From Rhizoclosmatium globosum (lineage: Eukaryota > Chytridiomycota > Chytridiomycetes > Chytridiales > Chytriomycetaceae), in contig MCGO01000246.1 in the NCBI GenBank assembly GCA_002104985.1, forward strand, positions 1 to 52,503: a stretch of DNA of 52,503 bases, given 5' to 3'. Under the pieces are notes generated by a model. It saw nothing but the letters and a program-made list of their open reading frames with translations, ran no database searches and had not been told where the DNA came from. Of the stretch, positions 30,618-43,011 are shown in pieces (the stretch's first letter is position 1; every line of letters starts with the position of its first letter). The position numbers were made by a program, and so were the translations under genes.

Positions 30618-33600
30618 TTAATTCGAGTTTGCAATACCCTTCAACATTTCAGCATTATTAGCACCTGTTTCGGCAACCATTTTGGAGAATTTGGAGTTCT
30701 GGTTAGCGAGAAGGTTTTTGGGAGAATCATATTCTGCAATAATTCCGGCATCAAGAACAAGAACACGGTCATAATCGATAATAGTATTTCTATGGAAAGA
30801 TTAGCGAGCATTAGAATAGACGCCATCACTTACAATCTGTGCGCGATCGTCAGAACTGTTGAGTTTCCAAAGTCCTCCCTCAATGATCTTTGAATTAAGC
30901 TGTCAGTGTCGTAGTCAACGTTCGCAGTGCTGGGATAAACGTTAGCAGAATTGTTTACATGAAATGAGGAAAAACTCTTACGCTTCATCCATAATCAAGA
31001 TCTTTGGTTTCTTGACCATTGCTCTGGCCAAACAAACCAACTGTCTTTGGCCAACGGAAAGGTTTTCTCCCCCTTCTTCAACAGGGGCGTCCAAACCCTT
31101 TTCACTTTCCGAAACCTTCCCCTTCAATCCAGAGCGTGCAATAGCATCCCAAAGCTCCGCATCAGAGTATTCGTTGAATGGATCCAAATTGGAGCGAAAT
31201 GTACCGGTGAAAAGCACAGGATCTTGTGGAATAATGGCCAATCCCTTTCGGAGGTCAGTCAAACCGATTTTGGAGGTGTCAATTCCATCGACTGTGATAG
31301 TTCCACCACAAGGCTCAACCATGCGATAGAGAGCTTGCATAAGGGAGCTTTTTCCACTTCCGGTTCTGAAGTAACGTATCAGCATCGTCTTTAAGTTTAA
31401 GAACCGTTTACCTTCCAACAATTCCGACTTTCTGTTTGTCTTCAATCTTGAACGATACTCCCTTTACAACCAAAGGCAATCCAGGTGCGTATCTCATCTC
31501 CAAGTTTGAAATGTCGATGTTTCCTGTTGATGGCCAACCCTTTGGAGGACGAGAGTCCTCAATAATAGCAGCTGCTTCGACCTCAACTTCTTCGGCGTAG
31601 TATTTCACACGTTCAACAGCGTTCATCGCGACCTCAGCTGAAATCAAATTAGTATGAGCAAAACACAACAAAAGCACTCACTCTCCGTGAATTGACGGAT
31701 GCACCAACTCAGTGTGGAAGTAACTTGCAAAGCATAACTGAGGGAAAGTCCCAATAACGATGGCGTGATTGATCCATTCGCAACAACACCGAAAATGGCA
31801 GCTGCAAGAACCAAGACGGCTCCAAAACTCTCCAATCTCAATGACAACCACCGCTGTGCCATCAATAAACAGTAGTATGGAGAATTATTCTCATTGATGG
31901 CTTTATCAGTACGAACAATAAAGCGATCTTGTTCCCCATAAGCACGAATGGTTGGCAAACCAACAAGAGTCGCACCAAAGTTTGCATAAAGTGGAGAACG
32001 AGAGATTGAATCAAGACGCTTCAACTCGCGAGATGTGGAACGGTAGAGATTTTGTACCACGTAGTAAAGACCTAACACTGGGACTAAAACAACCAAGAAA
32101 AGTGGAGTGGCGTAACTGATGAGAACAAATACGGCAATTGTGTTTCCAAGAGTTGAGATGAACATTCTGTAGGCATCAGGAAGCGTATTGTCGATGTTAT
32201 CTTGATCTTTGGAGAATCTAAGAATATTCTTAGTTGCGTTTTTTTATTAATTGGATTAAACTTTACCTGTTCATGATACGTCCCAAAGGTGTGGTGTCGA
32301 AGAAAAGAGTTGGTGCTCGAATGATCCGTCTTGCAGCAGCTTCATGCAAAACGGTAGAAGCATGGGTACAAGATACAGCAAAGTACGCGTTTTGGAAGTA
32401 CAAGCACACACATTGCGCGACTCCGAGTGCAACGTAGACTCCAATGTATCTAGTTTGAGAGAATCAATACAAAGTCTTGACTCAGCTGAATCAACATACC
32501 CATTCGTACTCAATGTTGAGTTGAATCTGCCTTCTGTCCACCATGAAAGCCATAAGTTGTTAATGATACTGGCTGCTTGCATGATTCCAACAACAACGAT
32601 CATGTTGATCAAAAACAACAATCCACCACAAGCCTTCGTATAGTTCCACCAAACTTGGACATTAACGGCACCGGTGTCACGCTCTTCGGCTTGCATGATA
32701 TCTTTGCCACCAGACGCTTTCATATCAGAATCCATAATGTCCAACGCTTTCTGTTCATCTATCAAATTCTTTTCCTTTTGCTCTTGAGTTTCGACAACTT
32801 CGTCTTCATCATGCTCATCCATTGCGCCGTAGTTGCTGATCAAGGTTGCAAATTCACCACCTTTTGCAACAAGATCCTGGTAAGCTCCTTGTTCAACAAT
32901 TTCACCATCACGCATGACCACAATTTGGTCAGCTCGGGATAGGAAATGCAGTTGGTGAGTGACCAAGATTCTGGTCTTGTCTTTCAATGCTCCCAAGATA
33001 CAATTCTCAAACAAAAATCTTCCGACGTGCGCATCGACAGCAGAGAGAGGATCATCCATCAACACAATGTCGGCGTTGTAATAGACAAGACGTGCGAGGT
33101 TGACACGTTGCTTTTGACCTCCCGAAAGGTTGATACCACGTTCTCCAATAGAAGTCTGGTCCCCATCAGGAAGAACGCGAAGGTCAGTTTCAAGGGCGCA
33201 ATCTCTGATGGCACGCAGGTAGCGGTCACGGTTGTATGGTAATCCAAAGAGAATATTTTCCTTCACAGTCGCATTCTAAACGAAAAGGTAATCAGATCAA
33301 AGTTAACACTGCCAGAGGTAAATACCTGAATCCAAGCAGTCTGTGGGGCATAACCCATTTTGGAGTTGAAAACAACAGATCCTTTGGTCTTTTTCATTTC
33401 ACCAACAATTGCATTTAGCAAAGAACTCTTTCCGCTTCCAACTGAGCCGACAATGGCAACAAGAGAACCTTGAGGAACATCAAGATTGATGTTACGAAGA
33501 TGGGGTTTGACAGGTTCAGCCAGAGGTTCTTCCACAAGAGTCTCCGCAGACTGAACATTTTCCAACACAGGACGAGCCAATTCTTTCTTTTTCCCCCATT

Positions 33601-35157
33601 TTCCTCCTTTCTTTGCTGTTGGGGAAGCGACAGGTGCAACTGTTGCTGGCTCCCAAATGAACTCTCCGTCCTTCAAAGAGACAGCAAACTTGGCGTTTGG
33701 ATCAATTGGTGGCTGTTCATCCAACTCAGGTGCAAGCAACAAACGTTCAATTCTTTCCAACGCAATCTTGAAATCGGCCCAAGAAGAAATTACAAACGGA
33801 ACAAACATCATTGGGAAACGGAGCATTTGGAACCAGGTTAGAGCAGGGAAAACTTCAGATGGGTTGAGAGCGCCATTGTGAACGGCACCATATCCGACGA
33901 AAGCAAATCCACAAGCGAGGATGGGAATTCCAAATGCGACGGTCATAGCAAATGCACCATAGAGAGATTTCTTCAACACAAGAGCGACTTCACTTTTGCG
34001 GACCTTTTCGATTTCACCCAAAAACGGATTCTCCCAGGCGAAGAACTTGAGCAAACGAATTCCGGAAAATGCCTCATTCACGAGTTTTACACGTTTGTCA
34101 GTGATTGGAGCAACAGTACCTCTAATCTTCGCCAGACCGCCGTATACAATTCCCTGAATCGGCATAGTAGCGAAAATGATGACGATTCCAATCAATGCAG
34201 ATGCTCCAATGTAATAAATGAGAAAGCCGATGATGATCAGAATAGCAGCTGGAGATGTCCAACCGAAGTTACAATAGAGCAAGAACATTTCCATACGAGA
34301 GGTATCCGTGGAAATAATTGTCATAATCTTTCCGGAGTTGAATTCCTGTCTGGCAGCCGCGCTGAGTCTCAAACTTTTTCGGTACACAAGAGACGACATC
34401 GTTGCTCTGAGTTTGATTCCGTCTGCACAGACCAACCTAAATGAGTGCGCGTTGGAGACAGCGGTGAAGACCTGTGTAAGAAAAAGTCCCAAAATAAGAC
34501 CAGCTCCTCGGTTTATGCTTGTGTCAGTGTTTGGAATACTGTATGCCCGATTTGCAACATATGTGAGTAGCCATCCCAAAAAGAGAGGCGAGATAATGTT
34601 GGCACTTTCAGAGGAGTTAGAAGGTTGCATCTATCAAGAAGTAGCATACGTTTGTGACAGCATATTGAGAACACCAGCTTCCATAATTGGTCTGAAGAAA
34701 CGGTTCCAAATGAGAGTGCGAAGAAGAGTTCCAGGCACATAGTCTTTGGAAGCCAAAACATCCTTGTTCTTCTCGAGAGTGTCTTTCCATGCATTGTCAA
34801 AGTCGATGGCAAGCAGTTCAGCATCAAATCTGACATGAAGAGCATCAGAATGAGTACAAGCCCCGCTATCACTGCCAGCCACTGCACCTGTCGTCCAACG
34901 TCCACATATCCTTGAATTCAAGAGGCTCTTTGCGCCCTCGAATGAACAGGCCTGTGAGCCAGCTGAGGGAAGAGGTCAGTGATGGTTTGAAATCAACACA
35001 TGACCAACCCCATCGTCAACTTGGAGAGCGGGTTGGCAGCTGCCTCCGGAAGAAGACCGGCATTCTGCGGAAGAGTTGAGGTTGCATCCGCTTCCAGAGA
35101 ATTGTCGGCTTTGGTGGTGGCGGCTGTGAGGAAGTCTGGATCGCCACCCTTTGCCAT
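30618..35157 (-). CDS. ABC transporter, ABCC (MRP/CFTR) type, full-length, copy A
   Basis: Eleven exons: 35009-35157, 34888-34962, 34650-34829, 33326-34604, 32500-33275, 32267-32449, 31682-32217, 31412-31637, 30982-31365, 30834-30929 and 30618-30789. They give 1351 residues with every phase consistent. Layout is TMD1-NBD1-TMD2-NBD2 without an extra N-terminal TMD0 (short ABCC form). NBD1 has Walker [10 protein letters not shown], signature LSGGQKQR and Walker [20 protein letters not shown]2 has Walker [28 protein letters not shown] and Walker B ILIMDEA, with TIAHRL as H-loop. Both sites look competent. Substrates of fungal ABCCs include conjugates, organic anions and metals; none can be assigned. 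The first donor is GTTGGT. It is followed 68 bp upstream of its start by its tandem paralogue's stop. Confidence 0.95.
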
Positions 35158-35224
35158 TTTTGTGAGAGAGATTTGTGCCCCACCCGCCTTACTCTTAATG
35201 AGATTCACTTTATTATTTATTCGT

Positions 35225-38200
35225 TTACTTTGAGTTTGCAATACCCTTCAACATTTCAGCATTATTAGCACCTGTTTCAGCAACCATTTTGGAGAATTTG
35301 GAGTTTTCGTTCGCAAGAAGGTTCTTTGGAGCATCATATTCCGCAATGAGGCCAGCGTCAAGAACAAGGACGCGGTCGTAATCAATGATTGTGTTCCTAT
35401 CAAATCGATAAGTGCCAAATAACTAAACACATGAACTCACAATCTGTGTGCAATCGTTAAAACTGTTGAGTTCCCAAAGTCCTCTCTCAAAGATCGCTGG
35501 ATCAAGCTATCTGTGTCGTAGTCAACGTTCGCAGTGCTGAAATGGAATTTAACTGACTTGAAAATAGGAAATAAAGGAGAAGTACTCACGCTTCATCCAT
35601 AATCAAGATCTTTGGTTTCTTGACCATCGCTCTGGCTAAACAGACTAACTGTCGTTGGCCGACGGAAAGATTCTCACCGCCATCTTCAACGGCAGCGTCC
35701 AACCCTTTTTCAGACTCAGACACTTTGCCCTTCAATCCAGAACGAGTTACTGCGTCCCACAATTCGGCATCACTGTGTTCACTGAATGGATCCAAATTGG
35801 AACGGAATGTACCAGTGAAAAGCACAGGGTCTTGTGGAATAATGGCCAATCCATTTCGTAAATCGGCAAGTCCAATCTTGGAAATATCAACACCATCAAT
35901 GACAACTGTTCCTGCACTTGGCTCAACCATGCGATAGAGAGCTTGCATGAGAGAACTCTTTCCACTTCCGGTTCTATTATTATGTTAACAAACTGAATTG
36001 TAAACATTGTATCTAATTACCTTCCGACCACTCCAATCTTCTGTTTGTCTTCAATCTTGAACGACACACCTTTAATGACCAGTGGCAATCCAGGAGCATA
36101 TCTCATTTCCAAGTTTTGAATATCCACAGTTCCAGCAGTAGGCCAGCTCTTTGGTGGGCGAGAGCCCTCAATGACGGCAGGTGCTTCCGTTTCAACTTGG
36201 TTGGCATAATATTCAACTCGTTCGACAGCGTTCATCGCAACTTCCGTGTCTGTAAATTGACGCACACACCAACTGAGAGTTGCAGTGACCTGCAGTGCGT
36301 AACTATGGGAAAATAGAGTTAGTTTGGTTATTGACCAAGGCAATTTATCTACGAACCTGAGAGAAAGACCCAAAATAGAGGGTGAGATAGTTCTGTAGGC
36401 CACAACACCAAAAGTGGCAGCAGCAAGAACCAACAGTGCTCCAAGGAACTCCAAACGAACACCGAGCCATCTTTGAGCCATTGTCAACAAGTAATAAGGA
36501 GAATTGTTTTCGTTGATAGAAACGTCTGTTTTCGTAATAAAACGTTCTTGTTCGCCGTAGGCACGAATGGTAGGGAGACCAGCCAGCGTTGCCCCAAAGT
36601 TTGCGTAAAGTGGAGAACGAGAGATTGAATCAAGACGCTTCAACTCACGAGAAGTTGAACGGTACACGTTTTGAACAAGATAGTAAACACCAAGAACAGG
36701 GAAAAGTGCGGCAGCGAAATAAGGCGTAGCGTAGATAATCAACGCAAAAGTTGCAATAGCGTTGGCAAGAGTTGACAAAAACATTCTAAACGCATCGGGC
36801 AAACTATTGTCAATATTATCTTGATCCTTGGAGAATCTATAATTTGGGACTTCAGCCATGTTCTTTATCATTTCGTTTAAACTTTACCTGTTCATAATAC
36901 GTCCAAGAGGAGTCGTGTCGAAGAAGAGAGTACGGGCTCTAATGACACGCTTGGCAGCAGCTTCGTGAAGAACCGTGGCAGCTCGAGTACAAGCAAATGC
37001 AAAGTAGGCGTTCAAGAGATATGTTGCGAGACACTGTGCCAAACCAAGTGCAACATAGACTCCAATATAACCCTGAGTCGAGAAAGTAGAGTCGTAAAGG
37101 TGCTCAGTCCACCATGAGAGCCATAAGTTGTTGATCACTTGGGCAGTTTGCAATAACGCAAGTAGGACGAAAGTGTTGATAGCAAACGCCCACCCACCAC
37201 AAGCCTCAGCATAAGTCGCCCAAACTTTGAATCCAACCGCGCCGACGTCACGCTCTTCAACTTGCATTATATTTTTGCTTCCTTTGTTTCCATTCATGCT
37301 ATTATCCATCTTGTCCAAAGCATTCTTTTCGTCAGCAACGTTCTTCTCCTTCTGTTCTTGCGATTCCTCCTCATTCTCCTTTTCCTTTTCATCCATAGTT
37401 CCATAATTACTGATCAGCGTGGCGAACTCACCGCCCTTCGCGATCAAGTCTTGGAAGGCTCCTTGTTCGACAATTTCTCCGTCACGCATAACAACAATTT
37501 GGTCAGCACGGGAAAGGAAATGCAGTTGGTGAGTAACCAAGATTCTGGTTTTGTCCTTCAATGCTCCCAGAATACAGTTCTCAAACAAAAATCGTCCAAC
37601 GTGCGCGTCAACAGCAGAGAGCGGATCATCCATCAATACAATGTCAGCGTTGTAATAGACAAGACGTGCGAGGTTGACACGTTGCTTTTGACCTCCAGAA
37701 AGGTTGATACCACGTTCTCCAATAGAAGTTTGGTCTCCGTCTTGCAAAACCTTCAAATCAGTCTCAAGGGCACAGTCTCTGATGGCGCGCAAGTATCGGT
37801 CACGATTGTATGGAAGTCCGAAGAGAATATTCTCCTTCACAGTTGCGTTCTAGATGGTTGGTTGTCAGATATTTAATTCTTCATGGCGTTAAAGATGTTA
37901 CCTGAATCCATGCAGTTTGAGGAGCATATCCCATCTTGGAGTTGAAGACAACTGAACCATTGGTCTTCTTCATTTCACCCACGATTGCATTCAACAAGGA
38001 ACTCTTTCCGCTTCCAACTGAACCAACAATGGCAACAAGGGAGCCCTGGGGAACATTCAAGTTGATGTTGCGAAGGTGGGACTTGACAGGTTCCGCCTTT
38101 TCCACTTCGACTAATTCAACCTCTTCTGTAGCCGTTGGTGCAGAAACTTCTGGCTTCTTCTCTTTGGATACACCAGCGAAAGTAGCGCTAGAAGTGGCAG

Positions 38201-39744
38201 TTGATGCTTCCCAAATAAATTCTCCGTCAGTGACAGAAACCGCAAACTTGGCATTTGGATCGATCGGTGGCTGTTCATCCAATTCGGCAGCCATGAATAA
38301 CCCTTCAATACGCTGGATTCCGACCTTAAAGTCAGCCCAAGACGAAATAATGTTGGGCAAAAACATGAGTGGGAAACGTAACAAGTTGAACCAGGTCAAA
38401 GCAGGGAACACGTCAGCAGCACTCAGGACACCATTGTTGATAGCTCCATACGCAACGAATGCAAATCCACAGGCTAAAACGGGAATACCAAAAGCAATAG
38501 TCATAGCGAAGGCACTGAACAAAGACTTCTTGAGGACTTCGTTGATCTCTTTCTTTCTGACTTCTTCGATTTCTTGGAGGAATGGATTCTCCCACGCGAA
38601 AAACTTGAGCAATCGGATTCCAGAGAAGACTTCAGTCGTCATTTTAATACGTTTATCAGTGATTGGCGCGACGGTACGGCGAATCAAGGACAAGTTCTTG
38701 AAAAGGTAGAGTTGTACTGGAATGGAGCCGAAGATGACGGCAATTCCAACCAATGCAGACCATCCAATTTTGCTCACTAAAAAGCCAATGATCATAAGAA
38801 TCGTGACAGGAGAAGTCCAACCCAGATTCGCGAACATAACGAACATTTCGATACGTGAAGTATCTGTAGCGACAAGTGTCATTACTCTCCCCGCGTTAAA
38901 CTCCTGTCTGGCAGCAGAGGAAAGCTTGAGAGTCTTGCGATAAATGAGAGAAGAAAGAGCAGCTCTGATTTTGATTCCTTCGGCAATTGCCAAACGGAAG
39001 AAATGTGCATTCGTCAAAGTGGTGATAACTTGAGACAAGAACAGGGCAAAGATCAAGCCAGCGCCACGGGCATCACTCTTGTCCACACCAGGAACATCAT
39101 AGGCACGTTGAGCAACGTAAGTTAAGAGCCAACCAAGGAAAAGTGGAGAAATAACGTCTTGGGGATGATGAAAGTCAGAAAGATTAGACCATTTCCCAAT
39201 TTAGATTATGCTACATACTTGAAACAGAAGACACCAAGTTTATAACTCCAATCCAGAAGAGTCTCCAAAAAAGCATATCCCATATGAGCTTACGCAAAAT
39301 GAAACCCTGCTCGTAAGACTTTCCGTCTTTTTTAGGAACAGACTCGTCAGCTTTATGTGCCTCATAAACACGAAGCCATTCCTTTTGGAACTCTTTTGCA
39401 AGTCTTTCTGAATCAAATCTGGAGAGCGAAAGGTTAGTGGCTCATCCACTTTTTGGATTTGAAACGTGAAATCACCTGGAGTCCAAAGCCCAAAGATCCT
39501 TCATTTCAAGCGCCTTTTTGTGTCCAATCAAGAAAAGCTTGTTCATCCATCTAAAGCATTTGAGTTGGAACCAAGTTGAATGAAGTCAAAGAGACGACAC
39601 ATACCCAAATGAGATCTGGGCAAAGATGTTTGATGTCAACTCTGGCATGACACCATTGAAAGTGGGTTCTGTGGCAGATTCATCAACTGCAATCTCAACT
39701 TTAGCAGTGCTGTCGCTGGTGACAAAGCCTTGCTGTTGTGTCAT
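35225..39744 (-). CDS. ABC transporter, ABCC (MRP/CFTR) type, full-length, copy B
   Basis: Ten exons: 39605-39744, 39476-39550, 39219-39418, 37902-39157, 36888-37849, 36357-36836, 36021-36302, 35590-35973, 35441-35536 and 35225-35396. They give 1348 residues with all phases consistent. Domain order and motifs match copy A ([54 protein letters not shown]). The NBDs are nearly identical to A, while the N-terminus, the NBD1-TMD2 linker and TMD1 diverge. Compared with A it lacks the introns after TNG and after FTE, and has one (GTTCGT donor, 36303-36356) inside TMD2. An upstream ATG at 39809 is out of frame and would form a short upstream ORF. The pair arose by tandem duplication; subfunctionalisation is inference. 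Confidence 0.95.
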
Positions 39745-39966
39745 TGCAATGCTGCCAAAATCGGAAGTGCTTTTTTTGCTCTGCTTTTTGCTTTTCCGTT
39801 CCTACTCATTTCCGCCACAAAGTATTTCAAATCACATCAACGAAAAAGGAGACAGACGTGGTGTACTATTTAGAGGGAATGAGGACGCAGAAGGTACAAG
39901 GGCGATTATCCAATTGATATTTAAATATTGAGAAAAAAACAAAACAGAAGACAAGCCTTATCAAAG

Positions 39967-41480
39967 ATGTCCGGAATACATTTGACCGGATCCATAATAT
40001 GGTCTGCCTGCAGTCCATTCTTGTCTATTTCAATAGTACTGGGTAAGTGCGGCCTAGAACCAAACAGGCATATGCAACGTCCGACCTTCGCAATCCCCAA
40101 CCTCTTGTAGACTAATCTCACACACTCCAAGGCATCGGAATCTATCTATCCAAAAGCGGAATGGTGACTGCCAAAGATAGCAAACTTCTTTCAACGGTAC
40201 TGCTATCAGAACTTGCTTGTGACGTCATCAACAACAACAACCTGCTAAACAACGGATACTCTCTCCGTAGATCCTCATCAATGTTCTCTACCCATGCCTC
40301 TTGTTTCCGAATGTCATTGTTGGAGTGAAGCCTTCCAACATTGGGTCGTTTGGGATTATGACAGTTGCATCGGCAGCGATTGTCGTGTTGGGACTGCTGC
40401 TGGGTACAATCGTCTTGAAGTTGACTAATCCACCTCCTGGATTTCGATATGGATCCGTAATGGCTACGGCAATGGGGTGAGACTTGGGCGTCAGAGCTGT
40501 CAAAGAGCATTACTGATAGTATCACCAACCAAATAGGAACCATGGAGATATGGTTCTTGCTGTATGTATTTCTGTCGGAAACTTACCTCCATTTTCAGCG
40601 GGGGATTCTGCGAAAGGTGTTGCGTGAGTTGTCCCTTGCATCTTCTGGGGCCCGCGGAATAACTCACTCTTCCCATAGATATGTCGGCGCCTTCATCTGT
40701 TTTACGAATATATTCTTCTTCACGATTGGATACAAGTATATTGGGGAGGATTTCAAGAACCTTCCAAAAGCTGATCAAAGCTCGTTGACAGTGGTTGAAA
40801 CGGTGACTGCGACAAGAAAAGAGTCGCATCTGGAGTCAATTGAAACCAGAATTGAAACCAGCGAAGCAGTTCAACCTTCGAATATTCTCATTATTGAAGA
40901 GGACGCAAAATCAAAACCGACTATTTATTCAACCGCTAAAGAATGGGCTATCATCTTTTTCAATCCAAGCACAATTGCCACAATATTAGGTCTTATTGTT
41001 ACAATGGTTCCGGTGCTGCGAAACCTCTTTTACACAGACGATACATTAACCGCTACAGCAACATCTCAACCCCTCGCATTCATCTTCAAAAGTTTCCAGC
41101 TTGTTGGTGGTGGTGCTGTACCCATCGGAATCCTGAACGTGGGAACAGCACTGGGACGTCTCCAGCTCAAAAAGTTTGCCCCAATTCGCGTGATTGGAGC
41201 TATTGGGTTTTGTAGATTGATTCTGATGCCGGTTCTTGGAATTGTACTTGTGCAGGTGTTGGCGACACACGGAATTATTGATGCGAATGATAAGATGATG
41301 CGGTTTGTAATTATGCTGGAGGCAGCTGTTCCAACTGCTTCGACGTGTGTTTTCTTGACTCAGTTTTGGCATCCAAAGGGGGAGTCGGATATGATTGCGA
41401 GTGTTGTTGTTGTGCAATACGGGATTGCGATGGTTTCTATGACGTTTGCACTTGCAGTAATGCTGTCGCTACTCAGCTGA
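39967..41480 (+). CDS. PIN-like (auxin efflux carrier family) membrane transporter
   Basis: Exons 39967-40042, 40132-40196, 40271-40476, 40537-40623 and 40679-41480, 411 residues. The N-terminal half has membrane segments SPFLSISIVLGIGIYL, INVLYPCLLFPNVIVG and GIMTVASAAIVVLGLLLG, and the family hallmark region PGFRYGSVMATAMGNHGDMV followed by LAVCISVGN. The central loop is Lys/Glu-rich and cytosolic. The C-terminal half has NPSTIATILGLIVTMVPVLR, GGGAVPIGILNVGTALGR and FVIMLEAAVPTAST with the QF-like loop. This is the two-times-five-helix fold of the membrane transport protein family (PF03547). Fungal members (Ecm3-like) are ER or plasma-membrane proteins with poorly known substrates. Plants use relatives for auxin; that should not be assumed here. 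Confidence 0.9.
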
Positions 41481-41537
41481 ATGTTGTAGTATGAATAAAT
41501 GATATAATCGGGGTCTTTATTTGAGTAATGAAATAAT

Positions 41538-42890
41538 CTACTCCTTGATGATTTCACGAGCAACAATCATTCTCATAACCTCACTTGTGCCTTCCAAAAT
41601 TCTGTTGACTCTCAAGTCTCGCATGTATTGACCCACTGGGTAGTCGTTCAGGTATCCGTATCCTCCGTGAAGCTGAATGGCTTCATCTGTTACTTTGAAG
41701 CATTCCTCAGTTGCAAATGCTTTTGCCATAGCACAAGCTGCGGCAGCCGAAGGAGACTGAGCATCAACAGCGCGAGCGGCGTTACGAACCATCAAACGCG
41801 ATGCTGTCAACTTCATGGCCATCTCGGCAAGCTTAAATTGAGTGTTCTGAGTTGATAACATGTGATTAGCTTAAAATCCAACAGGAAAATAGTACATACC
41901 TGGAAGCTAGAGAGTGGGTTTCCAAATTGGTTACGAACACCAACGTGGTCCACAGCAGCTTGAAGAGCAGACTGAGCACCACCCAAACTACAAGACGCAA
42001 TGTTGACACGACCACCATTGAGTCCCTTCATGGCATATGTGAAACCCTTTCCTTCTTCACCAACAATGTTGGTGATGGGTACACGGCAGTCTTCAAAGGT
42101 AATGACACGCGTTGGCTGACATTTCCAACCAATCTTGTCTTCATTCTTTCCAAACGAGAATCCAGGTGTTCCCTTCTCAACCAACACACTTGTGATTCCC
42201 TTGGCACCAGGTCCACCGGTTCTCACCATCACAAGGTACAAGTCAGAGGAACCCGCTCCTGAGATGAAAGCCTTGCTTCCGTTGAGTACCAAGTAGTCTC
42301 CGTCTCTCTTTGCAGTTGTTTGCAACGACGCAGCATCGGATCCAGAGCTAGGCTCGGTCAAGCAGTACGACGCGAGGATCTCCATGCTCGACAGCTTTGG
42401 AATATACTTTTCCTTCAACTCTTTGCTTCCAAATGAATCAATCATCCAGGCAACCATGTTGTGGATAGAGATGAAAGCCGTGACAGGGACATCACCACCG
42501 GAAAGAGCCTCAAAGATGATGGATGCATCGATACGCTTCAATCCAGTTCCACCGTATTCCTCTGAGCAGTAGATTGTTCCGAATCCAAGCTCTGCGGCCT
42601 TGCGCATTGTTTCGATTGGGAAGTGGGATGATTCGTCCCATTTGCGCATGTTTGGTGCGAGTTCCGAGTCGGCGAAGCGCTTGGCGAGATCGTAGATTTC
42701 GCATTCTTCTTCGCTGAGCCCGTCTTTGGCTGTGGGTTGGTTGTGTTAAGGTTTGCGCTGCGTTTTAAGTGTTAAGTAGCGGCGCCGACTCACGGTTCAC
42801 AACGGCACTCAAAAGCCCACGCTTTGGAACGGCCGTCGAAAGAATGGCGCGCGAGGTGGAGCGTCGGAGAACGTGGCGACCAGCGAACAT
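41538..42890 (-). CDS. ACAD8: Isobutyryl-CoA dehydrogenase-like acyl-CoA dehydrogenase, mitochondrial
   Basis: Exons 42794-42890, 41900-42729 and 41538-41846, 411 residues. Exon 1 encodes an Arg/Ser-rich mitochondrial targeting sequence (MFAGRHVLRRSTSRAILST). The body shows acyl-CoA dehydrogenase signatures: YCLTEPSSGSDAASLQT, GGRVNIASCSLGGAQSAL, FKLAEMAMKLTASRLMVRNA, LHGGYGYLNDYPVGQYMRD and RILEGTSEVMR, the last carrying the likely catalytic Glu as in the ACAD8 subgroup. The enzyme oxidises isobutyryl-CoA to methacrylyl-CoA in valine breakdown, using FAD. Length fits the family. Short/branched-chain relatives are the main alternative. Confidence 0.9.
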
Positions 42891-43011
42891 TTTGACTTTG
42901 TTTTTTTGAAATGGATATCGGGGTAAATCGGAAGGAAAAGGACGCCACAACAACCAGATCACCTTCGATTCTTCCGCGATTGCGATCAAACAACATAAAA
43001 GGATTCATGTT

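Noticed and set aside
39745..39809. Upstream ATG at 39809 as start of ABC copy B
   Set aside because: It is out of frame with the transporter because of a run of seven A (minus strand); the ATG at 39744 fits.
40142..40543. 133-codon minus-strand frame
   Set aside because: Opposite exons 2-4 of the PIN-like carrier; no support of its own.
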